Positions 40,838-49,613 of a DNA stretch of 64,000 nt are shown one piece after another; positions within the stretch are counted from its first letter, which is position 1, and each line of letters begins with the position of its first letter. Source of the DNA: Hyphomicrobiaceae bacterium (lineage in GTDB: Bacteria > Pseudomonadota > Alphaproteobacteria > Rhizobiales > Hyphomicrobiaceae); NCBI GenBank assembly GCA_020442165.1, contig JAGRKV010000029.1, positions 62,001 through 126,000 on the forward strand, in the 5' to 3' direction. The position numbers were made by a program, and so were the translations under genes. The notes under the pieces were generated by a model, which was given only the letters and a program-made list of their open reading frames with translations, made no database searches and was not told the DNA's origin.

Positions 40838-41229
40838 GCGGGATGTCCTCAAATTGAAAAAAGCGGCCGGGCGGAGGGGCGCTGACCCTCTACGTCGTCG
40901 CTTGCAGGCCCTGTTCGTGTCGAAATTCAGCCGTAGGCGCCCGATGCTGCAAAACGCGCAGCATCGGCCACTTCGGACGCGCGAGCGCTCGCGACGGCCC
41001 AAGCGACACTGTTTCGCCGCAGAGATAAGGACCGCTGGGGGTGCTTGTCAACGCAGCCGCCCCCAACCAGCCCCCGTGAAATGGCCGCAATGAGACGGCA
41101 CCAAAGCTCTCCAAAACTTCACTTGGCAGCTCACGAGCGCCCGTCTATCCATGCCGCCGGCAGGGTTCCAGGTGACGGAACTCCTGTCTCTAGCCGCCCC
41201 GGATTGCCCGATACGAGGAAACTGGCCCT
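40838..41229. other. Intergenic region between divergent secA and parvulin gene, with terminator-like element
   Basis: 392 bases with no credible gene. On the minus strand, in the secA leader, an interrupted stem AGCG...CGCT (40862-40865 with 40880-40883) is followed by six T (40857-40862 complement), a possible attenuator 20 bases before the secA start. The stem is weak (four pairs, a mismatch, two more). Promoters for both genes should lie here but I cannot place them. Confidence 0.45.
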
Positions 41230-42234
41230 GTGAAACATACATTTTCGACCTTCGTGAGAAGCGCTCTGCCCGCATTGGCAGCAATTCTTTTGGCCAGCAC
41301 CGCGGCGCCGCTCCCGCTCATCGCGCAAGAGGCTTCCGGTGCCAAGACCGTAGCCACTATCAACGGTATCGCCATTACTGAAGCCGACATGAAGCTGGCG
41401 GAGGACGAGATCGGCCGTGATCTGGGCAATCTCCCTGAATCGACCAAACGCCGCGTGCTGGTTGAATTCCTTATCGAAAACAATCTTTTTGCGAAGGCCG
41501 CCGAAACCGCCAAGCTGACACAGGGCAATGCCTTCGAAGACCGCATGAAATACTGGCGCAACCGCGCGCTGCGCGACGCCTACTTCGAAAAAGAGATCAA
41601 CAATTCCATTGGTGAGGCCGCCGCCAAGGCCTACTACGACGACCAGATTAAAGCCCTGAAACCTAAGGAAGAAGTCCAGGCACGCCACATCCTGGTCGAT
41701 ACCGAGGAGCTGGCCAAGGAACTGAAGGCCAAGATCGAGGGCGGCGCTGACTTCGCAACCCTCGCGAAGGAAAACACCAAGGACCCCGGCACCAAGGACG
41801 ATGGCGGCATGCTGGGATATTTCGCCCAGGGCCAGATGGTGCCGTCGTTCGAGCAGGCAGCATTCGCCCTGAAGAAGGGCGAAGTATCCAACCCCGTCAA
41901 GAGCCAGTTCGGCTGGCATCTCATCAAGGTCGAGGATCGCCGCCAGAAGCCGCCGCCAAGCTTCGAGGACGTGAAGGAGCGCATCCTCGCCTCCATGTTG
42001 CATCAGCGCGCCCAGGCAGTCGCCGCGAAGCTGCGCGAGGACGCAAAAATTGAATACCTCGACGCCGGTATCAAGAAGGAGGTCGAAGAGCAGACCTCTC
42101 AGCAGGATGCACAGCGCAAGCAGATCGAGGAAATGATAAAGAAGCAGATTGAGGCCAAGGAAAATGCCGAGGCCGGCAAAGGCGAAAGCGATAAGCCCGC
42201 AGCGGGTGACGCCAAGCCGGAAGAGAAAAAATAG
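41230..42234 (+). CDS. Exported parvulin-type peptidyl-prolyl isomerase (PpiC/SurA-like)
   Basis: A 334-residue periplasmic chaperone-like protein. Signal peptide (ALAAILLASTAAPLPLIAQ), a SurA-like N-terminal helical part (VATINGIAITEADM, RRVLVEFLIENNLFAKAAE), then a parvulin domain of about 95 residues: VQARHILVDTEELAKELKAK, GGADFATLAKENTKDPG, GGMLGYF, and FGWHLIKVEDRR. The C-terminus is a charged Lys/Glu-rich tail. These proteins help outer-membrane protein folding. Divergent from secA and upstream of argJ, with a terminator-like hairpin after it. Confidence 0.9.
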   Translation: MKHTFSTFVRSALPALAAILLASTAAPLPLIAQEASGAKTVATINGIAITEADMKLAEDEIGRDLGNLPESTKRRVLVEFLIENNLFAKAAETAKLTQGNAFEDRMKYWRNRALRDAYFEKEINNSIGEAAAKAYYDDQIKALKPKEEVQARHILVDTEELAKELKAKIEGGADFATLAKENTKDPGTKDDGGMLGYFAQGQMVPSFEQAAFALKKGEVSNPVKSQFGWHLIKVEDRRQKPPPSFEDVKERILASMLHQRAQAVAAKLREDAKIEYLDAGIKKEVEEQTSQQDAQRKQIEEMIKKQIEAKENAEAGKGESDKPAAGDAKPEEKK

Positions 42235-42297
42235 CTTCCGACTGCCCGGCTCGACCGCCGGAACGGTACCCCCGGGCAAACAACTCGGCAGAATTTC

Positions 42298-42332
42298 ATC
42301 GGGCCGCTTGAAATGGGCGGCCCGATCTGTTT
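42298..42332 (+). terminator. Intrinsic terminator after the parvulin gene
   Basis: ATCGGGCCGC (42298-42307), 9-base loop, GCGGCCCGAT (42317-42326), a perfect 10-pair stem followed by CTGTTTGG. The T-run is weak, but the stem is strong. Confidence 0.7.
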
Positions 42333-42435
42333 GGGCTAGCTGCTCGTTGAATGGAGCGGAAGAGCCATGACCGCACCACGGGCTTAAACGGAAACGCGAC
42401 CGCTCTGCGGCTCATGTTCCGCAAATCTTCTCTGG

Positions 42436-43698
42436 ATGAATATCATGGGCAATAGCACCGCCGTCTCCCCCTTCGCCCCGGAAAAACTCGCCAGGCTGGC
42501 ACCCATCGACGGCGTCCGCTTCGCCACGGCCGAAGCCGGCATCCGTTACAAGGGACGCACGGACCTCATGGTCGCCGTGATGGACGAGGGCACAGTTGCG
42601 GCGGGTGTATTGACCCAGTCCAAAACCTGCTCTGCCCCGGTCGTGCTCTGCCGCGAAAACCTCGCCAAGTCAGGCAAGGCGCGCATCCTCGTGGTCAACT
42701 CTGGCAACGCCAACGCCTTCACCGGAATGAAGGGCCGCGAGGCCGTCGAGGCAACAGTTAGCGCAGCGGCTGCGGCGGCTGGCTGCAAGCCAGCCGAAGT
42801 CTATGTCTCGTCCACCGGCGTCATCGGCGAGCCTATGGATGCCGGCAAGTTCACGCACCTGTTGGCGGGGTTGGCGAAAAAGGCCAAGGCCAATGCCTTC
42901 GAGGCTGCGGCACGCGCCATCATGACCACCGATACCTACCCCAAGGTCGCCACCGCCAAGGTCGATCTGGGAGACGGCGTCAAAATCACCATCAACGGCA
43001 TCTGCAAGGGCGCCGGCATGATCGCGCCGGATATGGCGACCATGCTCTGCTATATCTTCACCGACGCGGCACTCGCGCAAAAGCCGCTGCAAGCACTCGT
43101 CTCCGAACACGTCGAGACCACCTTCAACTGCATGACGATCGACGGTGACACCTCGACCTCAGATACCTGCCTCGTCTTTGCCACCGGCGCCGCCAAGGCC
43201 CGTGGCCAGGAGCCGATCACCCGGAAATCCGACAAGCGGCTCGCGGCGTTCGGCGAAGCCCTTAAAAAGGTGATGCGCGATCTTGCCATCCAGATCGCCA
43301 AGGACGGCGAAGGTCTGTCGAAATTCGTCACCTTTGAGATTACGGGCGCTGAAAGCTTCAAGGCCGCTCGCACCATTGCAAGGGCTTGTGGCAACTCGCC
43401 GATCCTAAAGACCGCCATCGCCGGCGAAGATCCCAACTGGGGACGTGTCGTCATGGCCGTCGGCAAATCGGGAGAGGCCGCTGACCGCGACAAATTGACG
43501 ATCTGGTTCGGTCCTTATTGTGTCGCGCGCGACGGCGAGCGCGCTGCCGAATACGATGAGAAGACAGTCGCGCAATACATGAAGGGCCGCGAGATCGTCA
43601 TCCGCGCCGATGTCGGTGTCGGCAAGGCCTCTGCAACGGTCTGGACCTGCGACCTCACCCACGACTACGTTTCGATCAACGCCGACTACCGGAGTTGA
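42436..43698 (+). CDS. argJ: Bifunctional ornithine acetyltransferase/N-acetylglutamate synthase
   Basis: A 420-residue ArgJ of the cyclic arginine pathway, passing the acetyl group from N-acetylornithine to glutamate. The autocatalytic cleavage site is intact: KGAGMIAPDMATML with nucleophile Thr202 after Ala201, so alpha and beta chains should form. Other marks: VVNSGNANAFTG, TTDTYPKVA, and NSPILKTAIAGEDPNWGRV. The start is ATG 42436; ATG 42445 (MGNSTAV) also fits. A good hairpin lies between it and the parvulin gene, and the methyltransferase gene follows 28 bases later. Confidence 0.95.
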   Translation: MNIMGNSTAVSPFAPEKLARLAPIDGVRFATAEAGIRYKGRTDLMVAVMDEGTVAAGVLTQSKTCSAPVVLCRENLAKSGKARILVVNSGNANAFTGMKGREAVEATVSAAAAAAGCKPAEVYVSSTGVIGEPMDAGKFTHLLAGLAKKAKANAFEAAARAIMTTDTYPKVATAKVDLGDGVKITINGICKGAGMIAPDMATMLCYIFTDAALAQKPLQALVSEHVETTFNCMTIDGDTSTSDTCLVFATGAAKARGQEPITRKSDKRLAAFGEALKKVMRDLAIQIAKDGEGLSKFVTFEITGAESFKAARTIARACGNSPILKTAIAGEDPNWGRVVMAVGKSGEAADRDKLTIWFGPYCVARDGERAAEYDEKTVAQYMKGREIVIRADVGVGKASATVWTCDLTHDYVSINADYRS

Positions 43699-43726
43699 GA
43701 CGTCGACGCGCTGACGGAGCAGAATA

Positions 43727-44392
43727 ATGGAACAGGAATTCTGGCTTGAGCGTTGGGAAAAGGGCGAGACAGGCTGGCATCGCGACGATGTCCATCCCGA
43801 GCTGATCGCCAACATTGACAAGCTGGCCCTGCAGCCGCGCTCGCGTATCCTGGTGCCGTTGTGCGGAGCGAGCCACGACATGGCCTGGTTCGCCAAACAG
43901 GGCCATGAGGTGATCGGCGTCGAGCTGTCACGCCGCGCGCTCGAAGACTTCCTGATGCGCAACCGCGTCCGGCACATCGTCACCGAGGATTATGGCCTGC
44001 GTTGCTACATGGGCGGACGTTTCCAGCTGCTTTGCGGAGACTTCTTTACCGTTCCAGGCGAAGTCTTCGACAGCATCGATGCCGTCTACGACCGCGCCAG
44101 CCTGATTGCCCTGCCGCCGGAAATGCGCCAGCGTTACGCCCGCCTCATGGCAGATCGCCTGAAACCCGGCACGCCGACGTTGCTTCTCACGCTCCGCTAC
44201 GATCAGAGCGAAATGAAAGGCCCGCCCTTCTCTGTGACCGACAGCGAGGTCAGGGAGCTTTACGCTGCCGATTTCGACATCAGCGAAGTCAGCACGAAGG
44301 ACGTGCTGAAGGGCAATGACGGATTGCGCCAGCGCGGCCTCACCTCACTCCACGAGACCGTGTACCTCATCACCCGCAAGGAGCGCGCGTGA
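43727..44392 (+). CDS. tpm: Thiopurine S-methyltransferase (TPMT) family
   Basis: A 221-residue SAM-dependent methyltransferase of the bacterial TPMT class. Family marks: FWLERWEKGETGWHRDDVHP at the N-terminus, SAM motif ILVPLCGASHDMAWFAKQGHEV, VYDRASLIALPPEMRQRY, and a C-terminal helix. These enzymes methylate thiols and, in some bacteria, selenium or tellurium species; the natural substrate here is unknown. Its stop overlaps the GTG start of mutT by four bases (GTGA), so translation is probably coupled. Confidence 0.88.
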   Translation: MEQEFWLERWEKGETGWHRDDVHPELIANIDKLALQPRSRILVPLCGASHDMAWFAKQGHEVIGVELSRRALEDFLMRNRVRHIVTEDYGLRCYMGGRFQLLCGDFFTVPGEVFDSIDAVYDRASLIALPPEMRQRYARLMADRLKPGTPTLLLTLRYDQSEMKGPPFSVTDSEVRELYAADFDISEVSTKDVLKGNDGLRQRGLTSLHETVYLITRKERA

Positions 44393-44811
44393 CCGCTGCC
44401 GCAACGCCAAGGCGCCTTCTGCTCGTCGTCGCCGTCGCGCTGATCGACGCTGAAGGCCGCGTCCTCCTTTCCAAACGCCCCGAGGGCAAACAGCTTGCTG
44501 GATTATGGGAGTTTCCAGGCGGCAAGATCGATCCAGGCGAGACACCTGAAGCCGCACTCATCCGCGAGTTGAAGGAAGAGCTGGACATCGAGCTTTGCCC
44601 GACGTGCATCGCGCCGTTGACCTTTGCGAGCCACACCTACGAAGACTTTCACATTCTCATGCCGCTCTACATTTGCAGAACCTGGGACGGCGAGATCCTG
44701 CCGCGCGAAGGCCAGGAGGTTGCGTGGGTGAGAGCAAATCGCTTGCAGCATTATCCAATGCCGCCCGCGGATGCCCCACTCCTTCCAGCGTTACGCGATC
44801 TGCTCGCCTGA
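44389..44811 (+). CDS. mutT: 8-oxo-dGTP diphosphatase MutT
   Basis: A 140-residue Nudix hydrolase that removes oxidised dGTP. The Nudix box runs from Gly45 to Ile67 (GKIDPGE, then REL and EEL), with Asp66 in place of the usual final Gly. LWEFPGGKIDPGE is the MutT form. A GTG at 44389 is the start, overlapping the stop of the tpm gene. The argJ-tpm-mutT order is a conserved block here. Confidence 0.9.
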   Translation: MTAAATPRRLLLVVAVALIDAEGRVLLSKRPEGKQLAGLWEFPGGKIDPGETPEAALIRELKEELDIELCPTCIAPLTFASHTYEDFHILMPLYICRTWDGEILPREGQEVAWVRANRLQHYPMPPADAPLLPALRDLLA

Positions 44812-45103
44812 CAGGCACTCGACCAAACTGCACCAAACTGAGGCAGCGCGCGACATCCGCTAGTCGCATCGGCGAAGTATCGGCTGCATTCAAATGTCGG
44901 CGTGCAGCTTGCCGTCTCCAGCGCATGGCCTAATCTAATCAATGCAGCAGAACCTCAACATGCTTCGGTGCGAAAGCTTCGATTGATCGAACGCAACACC
45001 AAAAGGCTGTAATGCTGCATGCTCTTTGAAGCGGCCAACGATAGCCTGCAAAACGCGCAAGTGCCGCTTCATTTCCCGGAGGAACAACACAGGAGAAGCG
45101 CAG

Positions 45104-45286
45104 ATGCTTGCATCGGAGATTCAAGAGCACGCCCGCAAGCTGCTCGAAGCGCATGGCGACAAGGCGATTGTCGAGGCCGCGCAAAAAGCAAAGTCGCTGG
45201 AGGATAGTGGAGCGAATGAAGAAGCTCAGATCTGGCGGAAGATCGAATCTGCCATTCAGTTGATGCGCGGTCCGCACTCGACCTGA
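45104..45286 (+). CDS. 60-residue conserved small protein of unknown function
   Basis: A 60-residue protein (MLASEIQEHARKLLEAHGDK and a second helix ending in LMRGPHST). It reads as two amphipathic helices with high charge and no signal peptide or membrane segment. I recall close sequences (EIQxHARxLLExHG) in other Hyphomicrobiales but no function. The start is well supported: AGGAG at 45091-45095, 8 bases before the ATG at 45104. It stands alone, 292 bases after mutT with nothing visible in that gap, and convergent with the methyltransferase gene. Confidence 0.72.
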   Translation: MLASEIQEHARKLLEAHGDKAIVEAAQKAKSLEDSGANEEAQIWRKIESAIQLMRGPHST

Positions 45287-45381
45287 CACCCCGCTTGGTC
45301 AGGCCGGCCAGCCAATCACCAAGAGCGCGGTGGCGGCGCACATCGCATGCATACAGATCGCATGAATGAGACCTGCGCCCG

Positions 45382-46332
45382 TCACCGACCGCTCTTGTCT
45401 CCGGCAGGATGCTCATGCGTCCCCAGCGCATCAGCAAGCCGCATGGCGGCCGAGCCCGGCTTCAGCGGCTTCTGCTGGCTCGGATCGGGTGCCCAGGCGG
45501 TCACGGTCAGAACCTCGAAAGTGGCGATGACGCGCCCGTCGTCCCGCGCGAAACGCTCCGCATAGATCTGTGCCGCCAGCGCGAGAACGTCGCGCCGAAG
45601 CGGTGTCCGGCGGCGCGCGTGAAGCATGTTGGACGCACCCATCGCCTTGACGTCACGCATGAGGTCCAGCGCCGAATCATAAGCCACCGTCACCACATCG
45701 CTATCAACCACCGGCAGCGCAAATCCAGCCCGTTGCAGCAACGCGCCCAGATCCCTGAGATCTATCGCTGGCGCAACCCGCGGGGAGGCACCGCCTGTCA
45801 CCTCCTCCTCCGCCATCAGGAATGCTTGCCCAAGCTCCGATAGTGTGGCGCCGCCGAGCAACGCGGCAAGGAACAGACCATCGGGCTTCAGCGCCCGCCG
45901 GATCTGTATCAGCGTTCCAGGCAGGTCGTTGACGAACTGAAATGCAAGCCCAGACACCGCCAGATCGAGGCTGCCATCACTAAACGGCAGCAGCTCCTCG
46001 TCGGCCTCAACGCACGGCCCATCGCAAAGCGCCAGCAGCTCAGTTACGGGTTCGACGTCGAACAAAAGGCCGACACTGTCGATCTGGCGCAGGCGGCGGC
46101 TCAGAACGCCATGGTGCGCGCCGATATTGGCGCCGACCGGAAACTGCCGCATGACAATTGCCAACCGGTCAGCCAGATCCTCGGCGACCCGTGCCAGAAG
46201 AAAGTCGCTTCGTCCGGCCTCATTGGCGACGCGCCGGCGGCGCGCCTTCAGCAGCGCACGGTCGAACGGCTGCACGATATCGCCACTCGCCGGTTTTTGC
46301 GGCTTGCCCAAGTTGCTCATCCCGTCGATCAT
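45382..46332 (-). CDS. SAM-dependent methyltransferase, BioC/NDUFAF5-like
   Basis: About 316 residues. It opens with VQPFDRALLKARRRRVANEAG, then the SAM region ANIGAHHGVLSRRLRQID, DEELLPFSDGSLDLAVSGLAFQFV and ALKPDGLFLAALLGGATLSEL. These are the marks of the alphaproteobacterial family related to BioC and to the complex I assembly factor NDUFAF5. It is divergent from comF by 37 bases, the usual arrangement. Starts at ATG 46332 or ATG 46320 are both possible. The true acceptor is not known; biotin synthesis genes lie 6 kb away. Confidence 0.85.
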   Translation of the reverse strand: MIDGMSNLGKPQKPASGDIVQPFDRALLKARRRRVANEAGRSDFLLARVAEDLADRLAIVMRQFPVGANIGAHHGVLSRRLRQIDSVGLLFDVEPVTELLALCDGPCVEADEELLPFSDGSLDLAVSGLAFQFVNDLPGTLIQIRRALKPDGLFLAALLGGATLSELGQAFLMAEEEVTGGASPRVAPAIDLRDLGALLQRAGFALPVVDSDVVTVAYDSALDLMRDVKAMGASNMLHARRRTPLRRDVLALAAQIYAERFARDDGRVIATFEVLTVTAWAPDPSQQKPLKPGSAAMRLADALGTHEHPAGDKSGR

Positions 46333-46369
46333 ATCCTCTGCAATGGGCGCGCGGGAGGCTCCAGCACGT

Positions 46370-47188
46370 ATGGAATCGGGGGAATTGGAAACTACTGGCT
46401 CACCCGAGCTGACGTCGCCCGCACCCGATCCGCTCTGGCGGCGTCTGGGACACGGCGCGCTCGCCCGGCTCCTCGATATCGTGACGCCCCCGCTTTGTCT
46501 CGCTTGCCATACCCCCCTGGCAAGCCACAATTCGTTGTGCCCGTCCTGCTGGAGCCGGATCGACTTCATCCGGACGCCGCTATGCGATCGCTTGGGCATC
46601 CCCCTGCCCTATGACTCGGGCATGGGCACGCTTTCGGCTCAGGCGATTGCGAATCCTCCCGAATATGGCCGTGCCCGCTACGTTGCGCGCTACGACGGTG
46701 TGATGCGCCAGTTGATCCACGACCGCAAGTTCCGTGACCGCCACGACGCGACCGCGCTATTTGGCCGTTGGCTGGCCATCGCCGGTCAGGAACTGATCGC
46801 GGGGGCAGATGTTCTGGTTCCCGTGCCGCTCCACCGGCTCAAACTTCTGAAACGCCGCTTCAATCAAGCCGCCATCCTGTCGGCGGAATTGGCATGCCAA
46901 ACTGGTGTCCCCCACGCGCCTCTCGCGCTGGTGCGCACGCGCGCCACCCAAAGCCAGATCGGCCTCAGCCTGACCCAGCGCCAGCAAAACTTGAAAGGTG
47001 CTTTCGCCGTGCCGCGCCGCTGGATGTCGACGATCGAGAGCCGTCGCGTCCTGCTCATAGACGATGTCGTGACCACGGGCGCCACGGCCTCAGCCGCAGC
47101 GAGATCGCTCTACGCCGCTGGCGCGCTCTCCGTGGACGTACTCGCGCTGGCTTGTGTCACCGACACCGCCGCAACACTCACTGCTTGA
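46370..47188 (+). CDS. comF: ComF family phosphoribosyltransferase-like protein
   Basis: A 272-residue ComF protein. An N-terminal zinc-type CLACHTPLASHNSLCPSCW is followed by YVARYDGVMRQLIHDRKFRDR and the PRPP-binding-like motif VLLIDDVVTTGATASAA. ComF helps DNA transformation in some bacteria, but in others its role is unclear. ATG 46370 follows GGGAGG (46353-46358) at 11 bases; ATG 46343 is in frame upstream. It is divergent from the methyltransferase gene and heads the block comF-grxC-nitrilase-DUF1178. Confidence 0.88.
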   Translation: MESGELETTGSPELTSPAPDPLWRRLGHGALARLLDIVTPPLCLACHTPLASHNSLCPSCWSRIDFIRTPLCDRLGIPLPYDSGMGTLSAQAIANPPEYGRARYVARYDGVMRQLIHDRKFRDRHDATALFGRWLAIAGQELIAGADVLVPVPLHRLKLLKRRFNQAAILSAELACQTGVPHAPLALVRTRATQSQIGLSLTQRQQNLKGAFAVPRRWMSTIESRRVLLIDDVVTTGATASAAARSLYAAGALSVDVLALACVTDTAATLTA

Positions 47189-47330
47189 GCGGCAGGGGCG
47201 GGCACGACCGGGAAAAAAACGACGGATCGGACGCGATTCCGTCAGTAGCGTGACGCCGCGACGCTTTGCTGAAGGGCTGCAAATCATTATTTTTCCTTCG
47301 CAGGACCGCGTCGGAAGAACCGGAGACAAA

Positions 47331-47588
47331 ATGGCCAAGGTGACGATCTATACGACAATGCTTTGCCCCTATTGCCACATGGCAAAGGATTTGCTCCGCC
47401 AGAAGGGCGTGGATTTCGACGAGATTGACGTCAACAGCAAGCCGGGTCTTCGCTCCGAGATGCGCAACAAGGCTGGCGGCCGCAATACGGTTCCCCAGAT
47501 CTGGATCGGCGAGCGCCACGTCGGCGGTTGCGATGACCTTTTTGCGCTGGATCGTTCAGGCGGCCTCGACCCGCTTCTGGCAGGTTGA
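47331..47588 (+). CDS. grxC: Glutaredoxin 3
   Basis: An 85-residue dithiol glutaredoxin. The active site CPYC is at residues 12-15, and the family pattern NTVPQIWIGERHVGGCDDL follows. It reduces disulfides using glutathione. ATG 47331 (MAKVTIY) is preferred because CGGAGAC precedes it. It lies 142 bases downstream of comF and 59 bases before the nitrilase gene. Confidence 0.95.
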   Translation: MAKVTIYTTMLCPYCHMAKDLLRQKGVDFDEIDVNSKPGLRSEMRNKAGGRNTVPQIWIGERHVGGCDDLFALDRSGGLDPLLAG

Positions 47589-47647
47589 CGAACGCTCGGG
47601 AACTGGCCGTAAAAACAGCCGGGAATTGCAATGAGGTCAGATAAGTC

Positions 47648-48523
47648 ATGACAGCACAAAACAGCCCCGCGACCTTCCGCGCCGGACTGGTGCAGCTGTG
47701 CTGCGGGCGCGACCTTGATCGCAATGTCGCTGACGCCACCGATCTTATTCGCGGCGCCGCGGCAGCCGGCGCAAACTACGTTCAGACACCGGAAGTCACG
47801 ACTTTGATGGAGCTGGACCGCCAGCGCCTGTTCGACGCAATCGAGCCGGAAGAAGGCAATCCAGCCCTCATTCATTTCCAGCGCCTCGCCAAGGATCTCC
47901 GCATCTGGCTTCACATTGGCTCGATGGCCGTCAAGGTCAGCGCCGACAAACTCGCCAATCGCACTTACATGCTGACGCCGGATGGTGCGATCGCCGCACG
48001 CTACGACAAGATCCACATGTTCGACGTCGATCTGCCCAATGGCGAGAGCTACAAGGAAAGCCGCAACTACCATCCAGGCACATCAGGCGTGGTTGTGGAT
48101 CTGCCCTGGGGCCGCATGGGACTCACCATCTGCTACGACCTGCGGTTCCCCTATCTGCATCGCGCACTTGCCAAGGCAGGTGCCATATTCATGACCGGAC
48201 CAGCAGCCTTCACCAAGACGACGGGTGAAGCGCACTGGCACGCACTGCTTCGGGCCCGGGCGATCGAAACCCAGTGCTACGTGCTTGCCGCAGCACAGAC
48301 CGGCCTGCACGAGATTGGCCGTGCGACCTACGGGCATTCGATCATCATTGGACCGTGGGGCGAAACGATTGCCGAAGCAGGTACTGAGCCGGGATTCATC
48401 GTTGCCGATATTGATCCCGCCGAGGTTGCCCGTGTGCGCGAGCGCGTGCCATCCCTCACGCATGACCGCAGCTTCGTGGTCGTCGAGGCCGGCGGGCACC
48501 CCGGCCCGGGAGCGTTATCATGA
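47648..48523 (+). CDS. Nitrilase-superfamily carbon-nitrogen hydrolase (Nit1/deaminated glutathione amidase-like)
   Basis: A 291-residue amidohydrolase with the Glu-Lys-Cys triad: Glu49 in TPEV, Lys121 in YDKIHMFDVDL, and Cys162 in GLTICYDLRFP. This set and the DVDLPNG run match the Nit1/NIT2 branch, whose known substrate is deaminated glutathione or similar omega-amides. The adjacent grxC makes a glutathione-linked role plausible, but that is inference. Its stop overlaps the DUF1178 start by four bases (ATGA). Confidence 0.88.
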   Translation: MTAQNSPATFRAGLVQLCCGRDLDRNVADATDLIRGAAAAGANYVQTPEVTTLMELDRQRLFDAIEPEEGNPALIHFQRLAKDLRIWLHIGSMAVKVSADKLANRTYMLTPDGAIAARYDKIHMFDVDLPNGESYKESRNYHPGTSGVVVDLPWGRMGLTICYDLRFPYLHRALAKAGAIFMTGPAAFTKTTGEAHWHALLRARAIETQCYVLAAAQTGLHEIGRATYGHSIIIGPWGETIAEAGTEPGFIVADIDPAEVARVRERVPSLTHDRSFVVVEAGGHPGPGALS

Positions 48524-49002
48524 TCCGTTACCGCCTGCGGTGCGCAAACGGCCATGAGTTCGAAGCTTGGTTCGGATCGAGCGCGGCGTATGAGGCGCAG
48601 GAAGCCTCAGGGCACCTGGCCTGCCCCGCCTGTGGCGACGCTCATGTGGGCCGCGCCATCATGGCGCCCAGCGTGGCAACCGGCACCCGCCAGTCAAGCG
48701 ATAACGCCGAACCTGCCGCCGCATCCTCCCAGCCCCCCGAGAGCAGCCAGCCGCCGCAAGGACATGCCATTCCGGCGGAGCTTCGCACCGCGCTGCGCGA
48801 GGCCCGCGCGCTCCGCGATGAAATCCTTTCGAAATCCGAATATGTCGGGCCCAGGTTTGCCGACGAGGCACGCCGCATCCACTTCGAGGAAGCTCCCGAC
48901 CGCCCCATTCACGGCGAAGCTGATCCCGAAGAAGTCAAATCGCTGCACGAGGACGGCATAGCCGTCATGCCTATTCCGCTCCTGCCCGATGATCTGAACT
49001 GA
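48520..49002 (+). CDS. DUF1178 family protein
   Basis: A 160-residue protein of the DUF1178 family. The first 45 residues hold a zinc-ribbon-like Cys/His set (RCANGHEFEAWF and CPACGDAHV); a Gln/Pro/Ser linker and a conserved C-terminal ARRIHFEEAPDRPIHGEAD with LLPDDLN follow. The function is unknown. The gene is translationally coupled to the nitrilase gene and ends the comF block. Small zinc-ribbon proteins of this sort may act on nucleic acid or protein; nothing here decides it. Confidence 0.85.
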   Translation: MIRYRLRCANGHEFEAWFGSSAAYEAQEASGHLACPACGDAHVGRAIMAPSVATGTRQSSDNAEPAAASSQPPESSQPPQGHAIPAELRTALREARALRDEILSKSEYVGPRFADEARRIHFEEAPDRPIHGEADPEEVKSLHEDGIAVMPIPLLPDDLN

Positions 49003-49071
49003 GAAGAGCTCGGCCGAACCGTCAAACGGGGCATCTGCTTCAGTACGCCAGTCGAGTTGTACCAGCGGCCA

Positions 49072-49329
49072 TCAGCCTACCGTCAGCGCCACAAGGGTGT
49101 AGCGCACCGCAGCCTCGGCATCCTCCGACCAATGAACCGAACTCGTGTGGCTGGCGGGCGTCCATGAAAATCGGTCGTTCTTGTAGCGCCACATCCCACG
49201 GACATGTCCCCAGCGATCGATGACGACCCCGCCCTTGGGACCGATGGCGAACGAATAACCCCTGAGTCGCAGCACCTCATGCTTGCACAGGAGCTCCAGA
49301 AGCTCGACCTCGTGCATGCGGGCTGTCAT
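49072..49329 (-). CDS. Hypothetical protein, 85 residues, aromatic-rich
   Basis: A possible gene with no family I recognise. It has a Trp-rich stretch IDRWGHVRGMWRYKNDRFSW with Gly/Arg, no signal peptide and no membrane segment. ATG 49329 and ATG 49317 (MHEVELL) are both plausible. It is convergent with the DUF1178 gene; the 284 bases upstream show nothing clear. It is long enough and compositionally protein-like, but the reading could be chance. Confidence 0.5.
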   Translation of the reverse strand: MTARMHEVELLELLCKHEVLRLRGYSFAIGPKGGVVIDRWGHVRGMWRYKNDRFSWTPASHTSSVHWSEDAEAAVRYTLVALTVG

Positions 49330-49613
49330 CGGCGATCTGTTCCCGTTCCCTGGCTTGCATCATCACATTCACTAACCCGGCATGCATCGCATCTGGCGCA
49401 ATATCGCTCGGGTCCAGCGGCTAGAAAGGCGCCTCAATTGCGGCTCAACATTTCTCAAAATGATTTATGCAGTTTCAGGCGTCTGAATTCAATCATTAAC
49501 GCCGCTTCACCTTACGCAATTCACCCAAAGAACGGGAAAAATTGAATTTCAAATCGCATCGAAAGCGAATGAACTTCGCAGCCCCGAATTTCATTTTTTG
49601 GTAACGGCTCGGC

